Below, piece after piece: positions 14,817-26,037 of a stretch of 64,000 nt of DNA. This stretch comes from Brevipalpus yothersi (Eukaryota > Arthropoda > Arachnida > Trombidiformes > Tenuipalpidae). Positions within the stretch are counted from its first letter, which is position 1. Each line of letters starts with the position of its first letter. The notes under the pieces were generated by a model, which searched no databases, was not told the DNA's origin, and worked only from the letters and a program-made list of their open reading frames with translations. Made by a program: the position numbers and the translations under genes. The stretch is from assembly GCA_003956705.1 (NCBI GenBank), contig QZCP01000235.1, forward strand, positions 1 to 64,000, read 5' to 3'.

Positions 14817-15940
14817 TTATTCTTTATTATACTCTGTTCTTTCCAAGTTTTTACACAGATAACGGTCGCTCTGAGATTCATATTTCATGACATAGTCTAT
14901 CCAGTACCGGTAATAATAAACATTCTGAAGGTAGCCATAACCTCTGAAGAGGGAAATATTGGAGTTCACGATGAGAGAATGAATACTTTGTAATAGATAA
15001 TGTTTTTCATTTCTACTTACAGACATAATTTGTCTCCCATCAAGCCTTGGCCATGGGTGATAACACCAACCAACACATCTTTACCAAGATCAATGTTCCT
15101 TGCAACAGCAGGACCTCCAGAATCACCGAAGCAAATTCCTTGCCGCTCTCTCCAGACAGCTATCTGTTGCTTTGGTCTATAGCCTGGATTATTAATCAGA
15201 TCACGAACCCCAGAGCTTAGGAGGGTCGCTTTCCTCAACTGAGCCTCCATTTGTGGCCTATTTTGATAATACTGGCCCCATCCAGCAACCCGAATTTCAT
15301 ATGGATTAGTGAAATCAAGATCCTCATCGATGAGAGCAATTTTTTCAAAACGATGTGGACTTCCAAACCCGATTATTGATGACGGGAATTTCATCAGCGC
15401 TATATCGTTGTCATTATGGAGAATGGGATAAACACTTGATGGAGGATGACAGAAAGTTTTTGCTGCCCAATAGACAGGTTTATCCCTAGAATTGATAAGA
15501 TTATTATCGTATTTGGGTTGAACGATAAGTGATCGCTGATAAGAGAAATTGAAATATGGAGTTTCTTCGTCCAAATATTCCTTTAATATATTATGACGTG
15601 CTGTGAGTACCCATTTTTCGTCAAGTATTATACCAGCGCCAATGGGTTTAGGATACTCCCCACGATCATCCCTTATGATCTCCGAAATTGAAACTATATA
15701 TTTGAACTCATCAGGTGCAGCTAAGTCCCCATCGATAATGGAGGATGAGTTTGGAAGAAATTTCGAAACTTTTTTGTAGGGTCGCGAAGGTTTTCTCCTC
15801 ACTTTAGTGGATGCATAGCTGGCACGATGAATTGGAGAGATTGTTCCATTTCCTGTTGAGAATTCAGCGGATATCATGAAGAGAAGGATATGAGAGAAAA
15901 GTGAAACAATTTTCACACAAGAGACTATCATTTTATCCAC
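14817..15940 (-). CDS. SP2: secreted chymotrypsin-fold serine protease
   Basis: Two exons on the minus strand: 15940-15021 and 14943-14817, joined by GTAAGT/CAG splice sites, giving about 348 residues. Residues 1-25 form a hydrophobic signal peptide, followed by a basic pro-region. The protease domain starts at SIIDGDLAA (about 67). Catalytic residues are His116 (TARH), Asp179 (DNDIAL) and Ser274 (GDSGGP). The residue after His is Asn, not the usual Cys, so the standard disulfide across the active-site His is missing. The residue at trypsin position 189 is Gly, so trypsin-like Arg/Lys specificity is not predicted. The separate last exon supplies the C-terminal helix. Here the signal peptide is in the same exon as the domain, unlike SP4-SP7. 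The physiological substrate is unknown. Confidence 0.88.
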
Positions 15941-16928
15941 ATTTCTCGTTTAAATTTATGAAATTAAGATTAACTTCACTAATTCCTCTTGGATCCTTCT
16001 TTTCCTGTAATTCAATAGTTGATGAATTGAAATGGGTTCGATTACGAAAGCTAAAATTTTTTCACTCCAAAGTGAAATGAATCAAGCTCTCTTTAAGAGT
16101 AATTTCTTATTTACATGTGCTTGGGAATATCTGTGAGTTTGAACAAGAATATAAAAATCCAAAACTTCTCATCTTCAATAATAAAGAACAGTGAGATCAC
16201 TTGTTCATACAGCTCAAGCTTTCCCCCTATCATATCAAACAGTCATATTCTTATTGGTCTATCAGATTTCGAAGGTCTTTGATTGGTGCTAATCATCTGG
16301 GTGTAATTTTCATGGTCGAATATCTTCTTTTTTTCACATCAAACTTATATTTTCAGAATGAGAGTGAATTCTGCACCGATTTTCATGGCTCCTACAATTG
16401 AATTGACACAGAAAAGATGAATAGAGTGGCTGAATGAAGAGCTCAAAATACTGCGTTCAAGTCTAGAATCGCCTCCATCCATTAGACTAGCTCGAGCAAA
16501 TCTATCAGCCAGATCATTTGCAATTTTTCGAATCTCTATTTGCTTTTGATATCAGCGAATAAGACTTGAGTCTCCTATTGATTTGCTCCAGAAAAAGCCT
16601 ACATTTTTCACATTCACCACCAATGGAACACTTTAATGAAGATTCTTGGTTAGAAATAAGCTGTTACCATCTATCAATTCAGAGCCAAGAGTCAATAACT
16701 TGAAAACTGTATCTGAATTTGACTCAACGAATTTCATAAACTATGGTGGCAATTGAATCAGTATAATTTGAGTGGAGAGATTCGAAAAATTCTTTCACGA
16801 GATATCGGTGATGAGCAGTGGTTAATCTGTTTCCTCTGAAGTGTTACCGTACGTTTGATTTTCGAGATGATTCTATAAACATCAAGAAGGCTCACAGAAA
16901 TTCAAGCTTGCTTTTTACCAATTGGAAA
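15941..16928. other. Intergenic, SP2 to SP3
   Basis: AT-rich sequence with no recognisable coding region. It separates the start of SP2 from the 3' end of the SP3 pseudogene. Confidence 0.6.
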
Positions 16929-17629
16929 TCACAGGCCTGTGTTATACTCTGTATTCTCTAGATTTTCACATCTATATTCTCCCTGTGGATCCTCGTATCT
17001 CATGATATGTCTAATCCAATTTTTATAATGATAAGTATTCTGAAGAAAACTTAGACCCCTACATAAAGATTCAATTCAATCAAGCGATGAGCATGAGAAT
17101 GTTCTCTGATCAGCTACGGGAACGCTCTCTCAGTGCAACTTACAGACATGTTCTATTTTTTTCTAAAGTTTCGGTATAAGAAATGATACCAACCAGTTCA
17201 TCAATTCTCGTGCGTGGGTTCCAATGAACAGCAGGACCTCCTGAATCACCGAAGCAGATTCCACGTTGTGGCGTCCAGGTAGCGATTTGTTGTAGTGGTC
17301 TGAAATTTTCGCGCTCATCAAGAACCATAACACTGTAAATAGTAGATTTTCTCAGGTCAAGTTCATGGCCTGACACACAACATGGTATTGACCCCAACCA
17401 GCGACTTGAATTTCCTCAGAAATCCTCATATTGAAATCCATGAATTCATGTTTAAGTGTAATCTTCTGGAAATTGTTTGGATTTCCTGGACCAAATATTG
17501 AATTTTTCAATTTTATTAGAGCAATGTCGTTATCAGTTTGGAAAACCAAATCATCACTCAGTAAGCCGTGGCAGAAAGTTTTATCTACTTCGTAAGAAGG
17601 TCTTTTCCTGATATTAAGAAGATTATTGT
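16929..17629 (-). pseudogene. SP3, 3' part: serine protease pseudogene
   Basis: This piece encodes the segment around the catalytic Asp (DNDIALIKL), the AGWGQY motif, the catalytic Ser (GDSGGP) and, in an intact last exon (17058-16929), the C-terminal helix. The donor after TGTCT at about 17144 matches the SP2 exon end. Between the AGWGQY motif and the Ser region the frame shifts near 17360-17385. The half carrying the catalytic His is absent here and lies 2.3 kb away at 19.94-20.35 kb, on the other side of an inserted transposon. It is most similar to SP2. Confidence 0.85.
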
Positions 17630-17955
17630 CAAAAGACAATGCCCATTCTCTATGGGAAAAGTGCCCATGCCCATAATTTGAATTTTTCACCACTTTTCGT
17701 CAATTTTCGAAGAATGAGTCATAGCTCATCTTATCACACTCTCAATAAGAATTTTTGGCTACTATCCGAAACACAGAAAGTAAAACACAGAGTAGAAATT
17801 CGCAGAAACCTGAGAGAAAGAAACGAGATAAGGCAGAATGACTAATTTGCAGAAAGAGATAAGAAAGTGAGAGTGCATCGAGAAGGGCTCCGAAATAAAA
17901 GTTGAACAGGTAGGGTAAGGCTGATCATTGCCAAATTTTCACTCGAGTTGGCAAC

Positions 17956-19399
17956 ATGGAAGTTTTGAAAACCAACAAGAATGATCTATGTTTTTCGATC
18001 GAAAGTTTCATTTATAAGTGTGATAAAAAAATTGTACTCAGTGATGGAGGGGGGACAAAATATTACTGCCACTGTGATCAATTGAGTGAAGGTTGTCGGG
18101 GGAGGGCAATTGTGCAAATTTTTCCTGATGGGGAGGAAAGGTGTAAGGTAACAAAGGAGCACAATGGTTATGCAGGTAGGGTCAAAAGTTTGGAGGAAAT
18201 GCGTTTCAGGACAGAATTGAAGTCAAGAGCTAGACTTGCCCCTGAGAAGTCATCAAAAGAAGTTTTCGACGAAGTTATTGGCACCACTATTTCCAACACC
18301 AGCCCAAATTCTGTTGATGAGCTTGTATCCGCTTTGCCTGATTTTGTTCGGATGAAAAGTTCAATCCAAAGATCTAGAATGGTGGGTCGTCCAACAATTC
18401 CAGAAAGTTCAGAACAAGTTAGAATCGATGGTGAATGGGCCAAAACTTTCGATGGTCATCGCTTCCTACTTTTCGAGACGAGTGGATCGGAGAAAATTCT
18501 AGGTTTTGCTACCGATAAAATGCTAGAGTGCCTCTGTGATAGCCCCTTCATTATAATGGATGGAACTTTTCGAGTATCACCTTTCTTATTCACACAACTC
18601 TATACCATGCATGGCCAATATCGGGGTGGTATATTTTGTTTTATGTATCTAATGTTGCTAAATAAGCGAAGAGAGTCCTATGGGGAAGTTCTCAGGCTTA
18701 TCAAAGACTCCGCTCGTCGCATCGGGAAAGTTTTTAATCCTATGAAGTTGATTCTCGATTTTGAATTGGCCATGATTCAAGCCGCACGATCCCAGCTTCC
18801 ATCATCAGTGATCAAGGGGTGCTTGTTTCATCATACCAAGGCTATTTGGCGGAATTGCCAAAAATTTGGGCTCCAAACACACTATGCCACCGATCCAGTT
18901 TCGAGAGCTTTCATAAAAGGCCTAATGGCTCTACCGTTTGTTCCGGTGGAAGAAATACAGGCTTCGCTGGATTTCTTACGACCAAGATTGCCTCCCGAAG
19001 ACTCTGAGGCTAGACCTCTGTTGAATAGGCTTGAAGTGTATTCCCATCGAACCTGGACTAATGGTGATTTCCCTCCACTTCTCTGGAATTGTTATCAAAA
19101 TTTCAACATTCGGACCACAAATCATGTAGAAGGTTGGCACCGGAAGCTGAACGCGAAAATCAAGGTAGCTCATCCGACAATTTTCAAATTTCTTCGTCAT
19201 ATCCAGGAGGAAGAGAGATCAGTTTTCAATGGAATGCTACAATTAGACAATGTTGAAAAAATATCGTGACCTGAACTACCGCCTTGTTAGGGTTACAGCC
19301 CAATACGATGAATATCAGCGGTCACTATACTCATATATAACAGCCATTTCGAACTATATTTCTGATCCTACAGTTGTTTCTAATCAGATTCCTGAATGA
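17956..19399 (+). pseudogene. MULE-like transposase with FLYWCH-like finger, one frameshift
   Basis: The first 437 codons show an N-terminal zinc-finger-like region (Cys-X-Cys, CRGRA, then a downstream His; FLYWCH type) and a MULE transposase core. The core has a first Asp in MDGTF, a second in LILDFELAM, and conserved Cys/His in GCLFHHTKA. The frame stops at 19267-19269, but a shift of one base at the run of six A at about 19254-19259 reopens it to a natural stop at 19397-19399. The lost segment is a basic, Tyr-rich C-terminal tail. This looks like a one-base insertion in a homopolymer: an inactivating mutation or a sequencing error. FLYWCH plus MULE is a known combination in animal Mutator-like elements. 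Confidence 0.8.
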
Positions 19400-19493
19400 T
19401 TGAGTTATTAAACTACTGAAAACTTTAAACTTTTTTTGTACGGATTTTATGCGCATTCGGTTCAGGGGGTCTCTATATGTGCGTGGAGAGTTT

Positions 19494-19532
19494 TTTTACG
19501 CGGGTTTTGACTTTGTCAAAATGCGCGTAAAA
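19494..19532. repeat. Long hairpin in the MULE 3' region
   Basis: Two 18-nt arms around a TTT loop match at 16 of 18 positions. The arms begin TTTTACGCG and end CGCGTAAAA. It lies between the transposase stop and the right end of the element and may be a subterminal binding site or a transcript structure. Confidence 0.75.
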
Positions 19533-19943
19533 TGTGAGCATTTCATGATCATCCAAGTGACCTGAGGTCATGATAATGATCAGTTATGATCAATCAATTG
19601 ATCATGTACACAAGAATAGGTGGCGGCTCAGTTTCTTTATTTTGATTTTCTATCATATGAATTTTCTCCCAAATGGGATTTCTACATGTTTTTTTTCTGC
19701 CTTAGATTGTTCTGTGTTTTTTTTCTAGATTTCGGACCATAGCCGAATTTTTGATACCACTCTTATCACGATACGATGACTTTTCGGGAAAATGAAAAAA
19801 CGGTCATATCTCCGGGAGTATTTGTCATAGAGAATTCTTATCTCCATTTTTGGTCTTATCGCACCTGATAACATGTGAGAAGAAAGTTTCAAGAAAATTT
19901 CAAGAAAATCCGAGCATGGGCAGTTTTGAACATTGTCCTTTTG

Positions 19944-20346
19944 CTACATTAATAATTCTGGCTGTAGAGAAGTATGAAGAAACATTAGATAAATTTTGTT
20001 GTAATATATTGTGGTGAGCTGTGAGTATCCATCTTCCAGCAAGTATTACACCGGCTCCAGCAAATCTGAGTCTTATTCGCCTATTTCTCTTTTTAACTTT
20101 TCAACTTCAAAAATCACAGCTATGTACTTGAATTCATCAGGTCTGGCTGAATCACCATTTATGATGGATGAGTTTGGAGGAGTGTTTTTTGCTCTTGGAT
20201 TCAAGAATTTTGCTCTGTTCCTTGCTTTGGAAAGTTTCTCATCCGAATGATTACCATTATCGTTTCTTACAACGTCTTAGGGGTGGATTCGTTAATACCC
20301 TGCCAGTGAAGATGAACAGCAGAATTGCCACCCATAGCACTATCAT
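19944..20346 (-). pseudogene. SP3, 5' part: serine protease pseudogene
   Basis: Reading the minus strand from 20346, a hydrophobic signal peptide starts with MIVLWVAILL, followed by a stop. In another frame come the domain start SIINGDSARP, DEFKYIA, then a stop or frameshift, then the catalytic His segment (LTAHHNIL). Coding similarity ends near 19944, where the MULE begins. With the frame changes, the further frameshift in the 3' part and the insertion, the gene is dead. The residue after the catalytic His is again not Cys. Confidence 0.82.
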
Positions 20347-21110
20347 TCCGTTGAAGTTTAGACTGGTCAATCAAAATTATTAACTTTTTCTAGAATGTTT
20401 TCACCTAGAATCCGATAAAAAAAAGAGCTTGTTCATCAATTGAAATAGATCATATTACTGAAAGCAGAGACATTTTCTGAATGGTGGCGAAATGAAGAAA
20501 AATTTATTTTGAGGGTGATTTTTGACTAGAATTCTTTTAGAAGCACCCGTGTTTTTTTGATAAGATAGGTTCAGTTTTTATCTCGTCTCAAAAGAGACGG
20601 GAATGTTAATATCACTTCATTGATCCCTTATTCGCCAACAGACGTGCGATCTACACTTTTTTCCCAATTTTCTACAAATTGACAAGATTTCAATGATTAC
20701 CAGGATATGTACTCTCTTATATTGGATTGAATTTTATTGTATCTACAGGGTGGACATTTAGTTTCTACACACTGACAAGAATTCACCTGGTGATTAGATA
20801 AAGCAGTGCCTCTGGTCAAGCTATATTTTATATATTTATATATTTTATCTAATCTGAATCCGTTATTTCTTATTAGAATGTAAGAATTTTAAGCCCATCC
20901 TGTAGATGTATTCAGGTTTTCTCACGAAGGTTTCTCGATAACTTCTAACTCTTTGAGAGACCTTGAAGTTTTGTAGAATTCTTGATTTGACTCAGATTTG
21001 GGAGTTATAAGGTCGTATCATGGATTTAACAAAAATCTGGTTCTCAAAAGAAAAAACTGAAGTACATGCACACATACATATTTATTTATCATCTTTTTAG
21101 CTATCTATCA
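20347..21110. other. Intergenic, SP3 to SP4
   Basis: AT-rich, no coding signal seen. It includes a small GTCTC/GAGAC inverted repeat near 20585. Confidence 0.55.
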
Positions 21111-22182
21111 TTATTCAATATTAAATTCTTTACCTACAAGATGTCTACAACGTAGATGTTCAATAACCCTACTCGGAGCAGTCATCACATATTCTATCCA
21201 TTTATAGTAAGCACCAACATCTATCAAAGCTCCATAGCCCCTTGAAAATCGAAAGGTGAGGGCTGAATTGAAAGAATATCTGCCTTGGGAATCGAATGCA
21301 ATACTTGTACTCACATGCAATCAGTGCCTTGGGTGTAAGATATGACCCCAGCTAAAAGTTCATTTGGCTCATGGTAATTCTTCCATAAACCTGGTCCTCC
21401 TGAGTCCCCATTGCAGAATGATTGATCAGATCGATAGATACAAATCTGACGGAAAGGCTGATATTCTAGATTATGCATGACACATTCCTCATTAAGCATG
21501 GTTGGCAAGATGGCTTTCCTTAAACGTGTTGACATATCATGGCTCATACTGTTGAATCTTCCCCATCCAGCAATTCTTATATCATGTATATAACTGGTAT
21601 CCAACTGTATGTCATTTATTCCAATTTTTTCGAAGCGATAAGAAGCCCCATCAGCACCATTGAGTGGAATAGGTTGACTCAGCTTCAATAAGGCCAGATC
21701 GGAGGCCCAAGGTGAAATCGGATTATCGTTTGAAAATGGATGACAATATGCTTCCTCCACATTGAATGCTGGCTTATTCTCATAGTGGAGAAGATCATTG
21801 TCATACTTGGGATAGACATCTATTGGAAAGACACTAGATACATTGAAATAGTAGGTCTCATCATCAATCCACAGATTGATCACAACATGACGTGCTGTGA
21901 GTATCCAATTTTTTTCCAAAATTGAACCAGCACCATTGAGCATGTGGTCATTTTTATTCACAAGAGCAACAATGAATTTGAATTCCCCTTCATCAGCAAA
22001 TTCACCGTTTATTATGGATGATGGTTTAATGGATTTCAATATCTTTTTCTCTACATCAGAGAAATACAAAAATTTAGTAAATAGTAATGATCTAGAGTTG
22101 ATAAGATATGAACCCTACTTGCATGAGCGAAAGAATGATATCTCAGTAGAATTAATATTATGATTCTGAAAACGATTTTCAT
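21111..22182 (-). CDS. SP4: secreted chymotrypsin-fold serine protease
   Basis: Three exons on the minus strand: 22182-22119, 22050-21315 and 21240-21111. They sum to 930 nt, exactly 310 codons, with intron phases 1 and 2. Exon 1 is the signal peptide (MKIVFRIIILILL...). The domain begins at SIINGEFAD, with catalytic His76 in TARHVV, Asp139 in SDLALL and the Ser in CNGDSGGP. The residue after His76 is Val, so the usual Cys pair around the His is not formed, and the position-189 residue is Ser, more chymotrypsin-like than trypsin-like. The last exon carries the C-terminal helix. It shows no lesion and is the best template for the family in this window. Confidence 0.9.
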
Positions 22183-22627
22183 GGCCCAACATCACCACTT
22201 TAGCTTAATGGAGCTTATTGCTACGGAAAAGTTGTGTTAAAAAGTAGGTCTCAAATTCTAGGAAATTCAATTGAAATTGAATATCCTTCGAGCTATGAAG
22301 TCTTAGGGATTTGTTGATGTCAAGGGAGAGTTGAATAACTATGACACTGACTGTAAGTTCCTGTTATCATAGTCCTTGAAAACCAAATTATGTTCGGGTG
22401 AGCTTCAGAAATAAAGTTAGAGAGAGAGAGAGAGAGAGATGTTCGAATATTTACTTCGCCTTTACCCAAAATTTTGGGTCGCAGAGAATTCAGCAGAACT
22501 TTTGGGCTGGTACGGGTTTGTGAGAATAATTTTGGCCTCATATTTCTTGTATGATGATGAGATTCTGAAATGTCGATACAAAAATGTCTCTTTCGTTGAT
22601 ATACAGTACATAAATAGCATGTAGAAG
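22183..22627. other. Intergenic, SP4 to SP5
   Basis: About 445 bp with a short (GA)n run near 22422-22438 and no coding signal. It holds the presumed SP4 promoter and SP5 3' end. Confidence 0.55.
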
Positions 22628-23555
22628 TTAGGGATTATTATACTCTCTTCCATACAAGTTGTTACAACTATATTTCCGTAAATTTTCCTCCGTATCACCT
22701 TCCTCAACCACTCCATCGATCCATTTTTTATAAAACTGAACGTTCATTTGAGTTGATGCATCACTGATAGAGGATTGAATTGATCAGAAATATCGTGAAA
22801 AGCTGAGAAATTTTTGAACCTCTCTTACTCGCAAGTTTGAGGTCCATTCGAAATGACCCCCACTAGCAAATCTTTTCCATGTTTGTCTCTGGTTATAACA
22901 GGTCCACCTGAATCACCACTACAGATTCCATGCTTCTGGTTATGCATATTGAACTGCTGGTATGGCCTGAATTCCAAATCCTTGTTTCCTGATGGAGGAT
23001 GGCTTTCATTCTGAGCTTTTCTCAGCTCCATATCCATTTGATTACCTCCTAATCTCGGCGGTGAAGTAATGCCCCATCCAGCAGCTACCAACTTAGTTTC
23101 ACCACGATTGAAATCAATGTACTCAGAATTCAGATCAATTTTTTCAAATCCATATTGATCACCAACCTCCAATGGTATAGGATATTCCAATTGTATCAGA
23201 GCTATGTCATTGTCTGCAGGATATACATCAACATCGTCAGGAATTGGGAGACAGAATAAATTTTTAACCTGATAGAAAACTTTTTCATGGAAATGTAACA
23301 AGTTAATATGGTATTTTGGATATACATATAAAGGCGAAATTTTCGAGAAGTTGAAATAAAAGGAAGTAGGATCATCGTATTGATCTACTACTACATGGCG
23401 AGCAGTAAATATCCATTCTGGGTGAATAATCGAACCAGCTCCATGATAGAAGAATCCTTCTTGTCTTATTGCAACAATGTATTTGAACTCATCTTTATCA
23501 GCAAATTGTCCGTCTATGATGGAGCCCGGAAGTGGAGGAGTTCCCTTCCCTTGTC
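22628..23555 (-). CDS. SP5 exons 2-3: secreted serine protease
   Basis: Exon 2 (23555-22829) and exon 3 (22763-22628) carry the whole protease domain. SIIDGQFAD is the domain start; the catalytic His is in FTARHVV, Asp in DNDIALIQL and Ser in CSGDSGGP; the last exon gives the C-terminal helix. The frame is open from a CAG acceptor at 23556, but exon 2 has no ATG. The signal-peptide exon is at 38177-38114, on the far side of a 14.5 kb retrotransposon. The three exons sum to 927 nt (309 codons) with the same intron phases as SP4. Position 189 is Gly. Whether the enlarged intron 1 is still spliced out cannot be told from sequence. Confidence 0.87.
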
Positions 23556-23587
23556 CTGTTATAGAAAATTTGAATAATTCAAGTTAT

Positions 23588-24169
23588 TGTCAGCAGAATT
23601 CCTGACCTCCTCGATGATGTTGCATCATCGGATATAAATAATCAATATTTATATATGTATTCCTTTGTTTAAGAACTTTTTCCCTCTCTTTCCCGATGGT
23701 CTACGTGACCACTTCGGTTGGACCAGATGTCCAGAAGATGCCAAGCCATCAAGACTTGACATCTTGGTGTGAAAAGTCGCTTCGGCCAATCAATGGCCTC
23801 AGCGCTGGACTCTTGATGAGTCCTTTGCTCTCTCATCTCTCTTTCCCACATCCTTTTCCTCCATCGCCGCTATATAAGGCGAGTTTTGTCCTTTGTTGGA
23901 CAACAGTGCGTTTGGCTCTTATTTAGTTAAAGCGAACCTCTGCTCAATTTTGTACTCATTTCCCTTTGTCATATTAAACCTATAATCAATCTAAGTTAGT
24001 TTATTTGTTGGCAATCAGTGCCTATCTCAGTCCCTGTTAGGGCATATTGTGAAGCCCTTACAGCCGTTCGTGGCCCGAATAGGCTGTTAAACTGAAAGCC
24101 GTATTTTCGATACGAGCTTCACTCGCGTTATAGTTTAGTTCGTGTTGAAATCTCGGTTTTTCTCTCACA
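23588..24169 (+). repeat. 5' LTR
   Basis: 582 bp, TG...CA ends, with a TATA box at 23871. It contains hairpins typical of the element: arms GGCCA/TGGCC around ATCAA at 23784-23798, arms GGACTC/GAGTCC around TTGAT at 23807-23823, and arms CGATGATG/CATCATCG around TTG near 23612-23630. Confidence 0.95.
23871..23879 (+). promoter_or_regulatory. LTR TATA box
   Basis: TATATAAGG, the best core-promoter match in the LTR. The identical copy is at about 37744 in the 3' LTR. It would start the genomic transcript within the LTR, with R and U5 downstream. Confidence 0.7.
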
Positions 24170-25551
24170 CAATGGTGGAGATGCCGAGTAGGCATTGATT
24201 GCCTTGTGGAAAAAGTTTCCTTCAAAGCATAAAGCTTTGGTGCTATTTTACCTCTGTTATACTCTTTGTGAGTTGATAAGGCAGCGATATTACGGGTGCG
24301 GTATCCAGTGTGCTGATCCTTTGGGTTTCTCGGCAATTAGAACAAGTAGTGCGGTATCTACTGAGTTGACCGAGTGGTTTTTTGGCAACCAGATTTAGTA
24401 GGGTGGAATCTACTAGGCTGATCAATTGTGTTGTTCCTGTTTCGAAGGACAACTGTGAGGTAAGAACATCAAGTTCTTTAGCTTTAGAAACTTTGCCACA
24501 AGCATTAATTGCTTGGTCTCCAAAAACTCAGTTTTTGTGAGATTATTTGTAACTTCAATTCTGTGCTTCGTCTTTCTCATCAAGAGAAAGTTAATTTCGT
24601 TTTTTGCAGCAGCTTTCACCATAGGTTGGTGTGTTTGTTTCATCAAGAAACAGTTTTGAAAGCTTGAGAAAAGCTTTGGAAAATCAACAGGAAGTTGATT
24701 CAGTTGAACCGGAAGTTCAACTGTTCAAGTGTGTTCAGCCACTTGAGATTCTGGTCTTCATCAGGAAGCCAGTTTGCTGCTCTCTCTGTACTCACTCAGT
24801 GAGACAGAGTTTTTCACCCATTCCACAGAATTCATTTTGTCTCTGTCTCTTTGGAAACATCTCTTGTTTTTCAAATTTTGCCTGCTTCTGTCTTCTTTGT
24901 CTTCTTGACATTTGAAGCTTATTCATTAAGCTATTTTGCTTGTTTCTTCTTCATCAATCTCATCAAGAGATTGTCCTCTATTTCATCAAGAAATAGTGAT
25001 TGTGTAAGTCACTCGATTAGAGTTCAATTCTCTAGATTGGGATAATTTGAAAACATCAAGTTTCAAATAATTTGCCTTTGAGTTGAAGCTTAAAGCTTCA
25101 ACCATTTGATTGTTGAGTAAGCATAAAGCTTAGCTCATCATTCATCTGATTAACATCCTTTCTCTCTCCTTTCTTACTGACTTCATAAAGAAGTCAGAAA
25201 TATCCATTGATTGGATAAGTGTGCTCATTTTAGGAAACGAAACTTCATCAAGAAGTTGTCAATCATCATCTGACTGTTCCATAAAGGAACAACAGATTCA
25301 TTAATTGAATCCTTTTCCATCTTGTTGTTTCATCAAGGAACAACTGATTCATTGACTGAATCTGTACCGTTTCCAGCTGTTTCTTAAAGGAACAGAACTT
25401 CATTTATTGAAACACTTCCTTATCCTCTCTTTCCGGTTCCGCTAAGGAACTTCCGTTTCCTCTTTCTGAGGCATTTCCTTTTTACTCATCGGAGTATTTC
25501 CGTTTCCTTTTCCCACTCTATCAAGAAGTGAGTCACCTCATTCAGTAGATT
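24170..25551 (+). other. Hairpin-rich leader of the LTR element
   Basis: This 1.38 kb leader has no long open frame but holds more than twenty perfect short inverted repeats. Examples by arm and loop: CAAAGC with ATAAA at 24223; CTTTCTC with ATCAA at 24572; CAGTTGAAC with CGGAA at 24701; CTATTTC with ATCAA at 24978; GTTGAAGC with TTAAA at 25082; CTGACTTC with ATAAA at 25177; TATCCA with TTGAT at 25201; AACTTC with ATCAA at 25241. Stem sequences differ but loop length (5) and loop sequence recur. A packaging, translation or dimerisation role is possible but not shown. Confidence 0.85.
24173..24186 (+). promoter_or_regulatory. Candidate primer-binding site
   Basis: TGGTGGAGATGCCG starts three bases after the 5' LTR, as expected for a tRNA 3'-end complement (TGG pairs with CCA). 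I cannot identify the tRNA, and the sequence beyond about 12 nt does not look like a T-arm complement. Confidence 0.45.
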
Positions 25552-26037
25552 ATGCCTGAAACCCGACGAGGCCCAGGTAGACCAACGAACGCTGAGCGAG
25601 CGTTGAGAGCCGCTACAGTTAATGTTCAAATTAATCCGAATTCTCATGAAGAGAATAGTTCGGTTGAATCATCAAATTCTTCCATACCTTCTGATCATCA
25701 AGATCAGACTGGTCATCAAGACCAGGCAACTGTAACAGTTGCACAAGGTACAAATATTGTTGAAAATGTTCCTCAATCTGTATCAGTGCCACCGAGCACT
25801 CAGAATTCATCTGACACTGATGAATTCAGAACAATTGTCATGTTATCTAATGCTTCTCATGAAACCATCAAGTCTCTCTTAGAGCAACATGGGATCTCAG
25901 TCCCATTGCCTTTCTCAGCTTCTCGAGCCAAACTTGACCAGATAATAGAGACACTTAGTGATCTCTATCAGCTTCCAATTCAATTCAATTCTATCTCCGT
26001 ACAGGAAATGAAAATTTTACCTCTCCTTCATGGATGA
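25552..26037 (+). CDS. LTR element ORF1: small Gag-leader protein
   Basis: 161 residues. The N-terminus has a basic AT-hook-like segment (RRGPGRPTNAER) followed by a Ser/Asn/Gln-rich linker; the C-terminal half is predicted helical. No catalytic motif is visible and I do not recognise the family. Its stop overlaps the start of ORF2 as ATGA (26034-26037), and ORF2 is in the -1 frame. Such an overlap fits termination-reinitiation; I saw no canonical slippery heptamer nearby. Paired hairpins with ATCAA loops lie within it at 25691-25707 and 25709-25725. Confidence 0.75.
   Translation: MPETRRGPGRPTNAERALRAATVNVQINPNSHEENSSVESSNSSIPSDHQDQTGHQDQATVTVAQGTNIVENVPQSVSVPPSTQNSSDTDEFRTIVMLSNASHETIKSLLEQHGISVPLPFSASRAKLDQIIETLSDLYQLPIQFNSISVQEMKILPLLHG

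Larger units (their letters stand above)
17630..19943 (+). mobile_element. MULE-type DNA transposon inserted in SP3
   Basis: The element separates the two halves of SP3. Candidate ends are CAAAAGACAATG at 17630-17641 and CATTGTCCTTTTG at 19931-19943, which are inverted copies with a one-base length difference. A second block, TGCCCATGC, lies just inside each end in the same inverted arrangement. I could not define a clean target-site duplication, and a few codons of SP3 seem to be missing at the junction, so the ends are provisional. The interior holds one transposase gene with a frameshift and a non-coding 3' portion that includes a long hairpin. Confidence 0.7.

Noticed and set aside
19555..19575. 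TGACCT-G-AGGTCA as nuclear-receptor element
   Set aside because: A single everted half-site pair in transposon DNA with no linked gene; easily chance.
24173..24186. Assignment of a specific tRNA primer
   Set aside because: Only the TGG and position fit; the following bases do not match a T-arm complement I can identify.
25990..26036. -1 frameshift slippery site between ORF1 and ORF2
   Set aside because: The AAAATTTTA stretch does not fit X-XXY-YYZ in the zero frame; the ATGA overlap explains the arrangement better.
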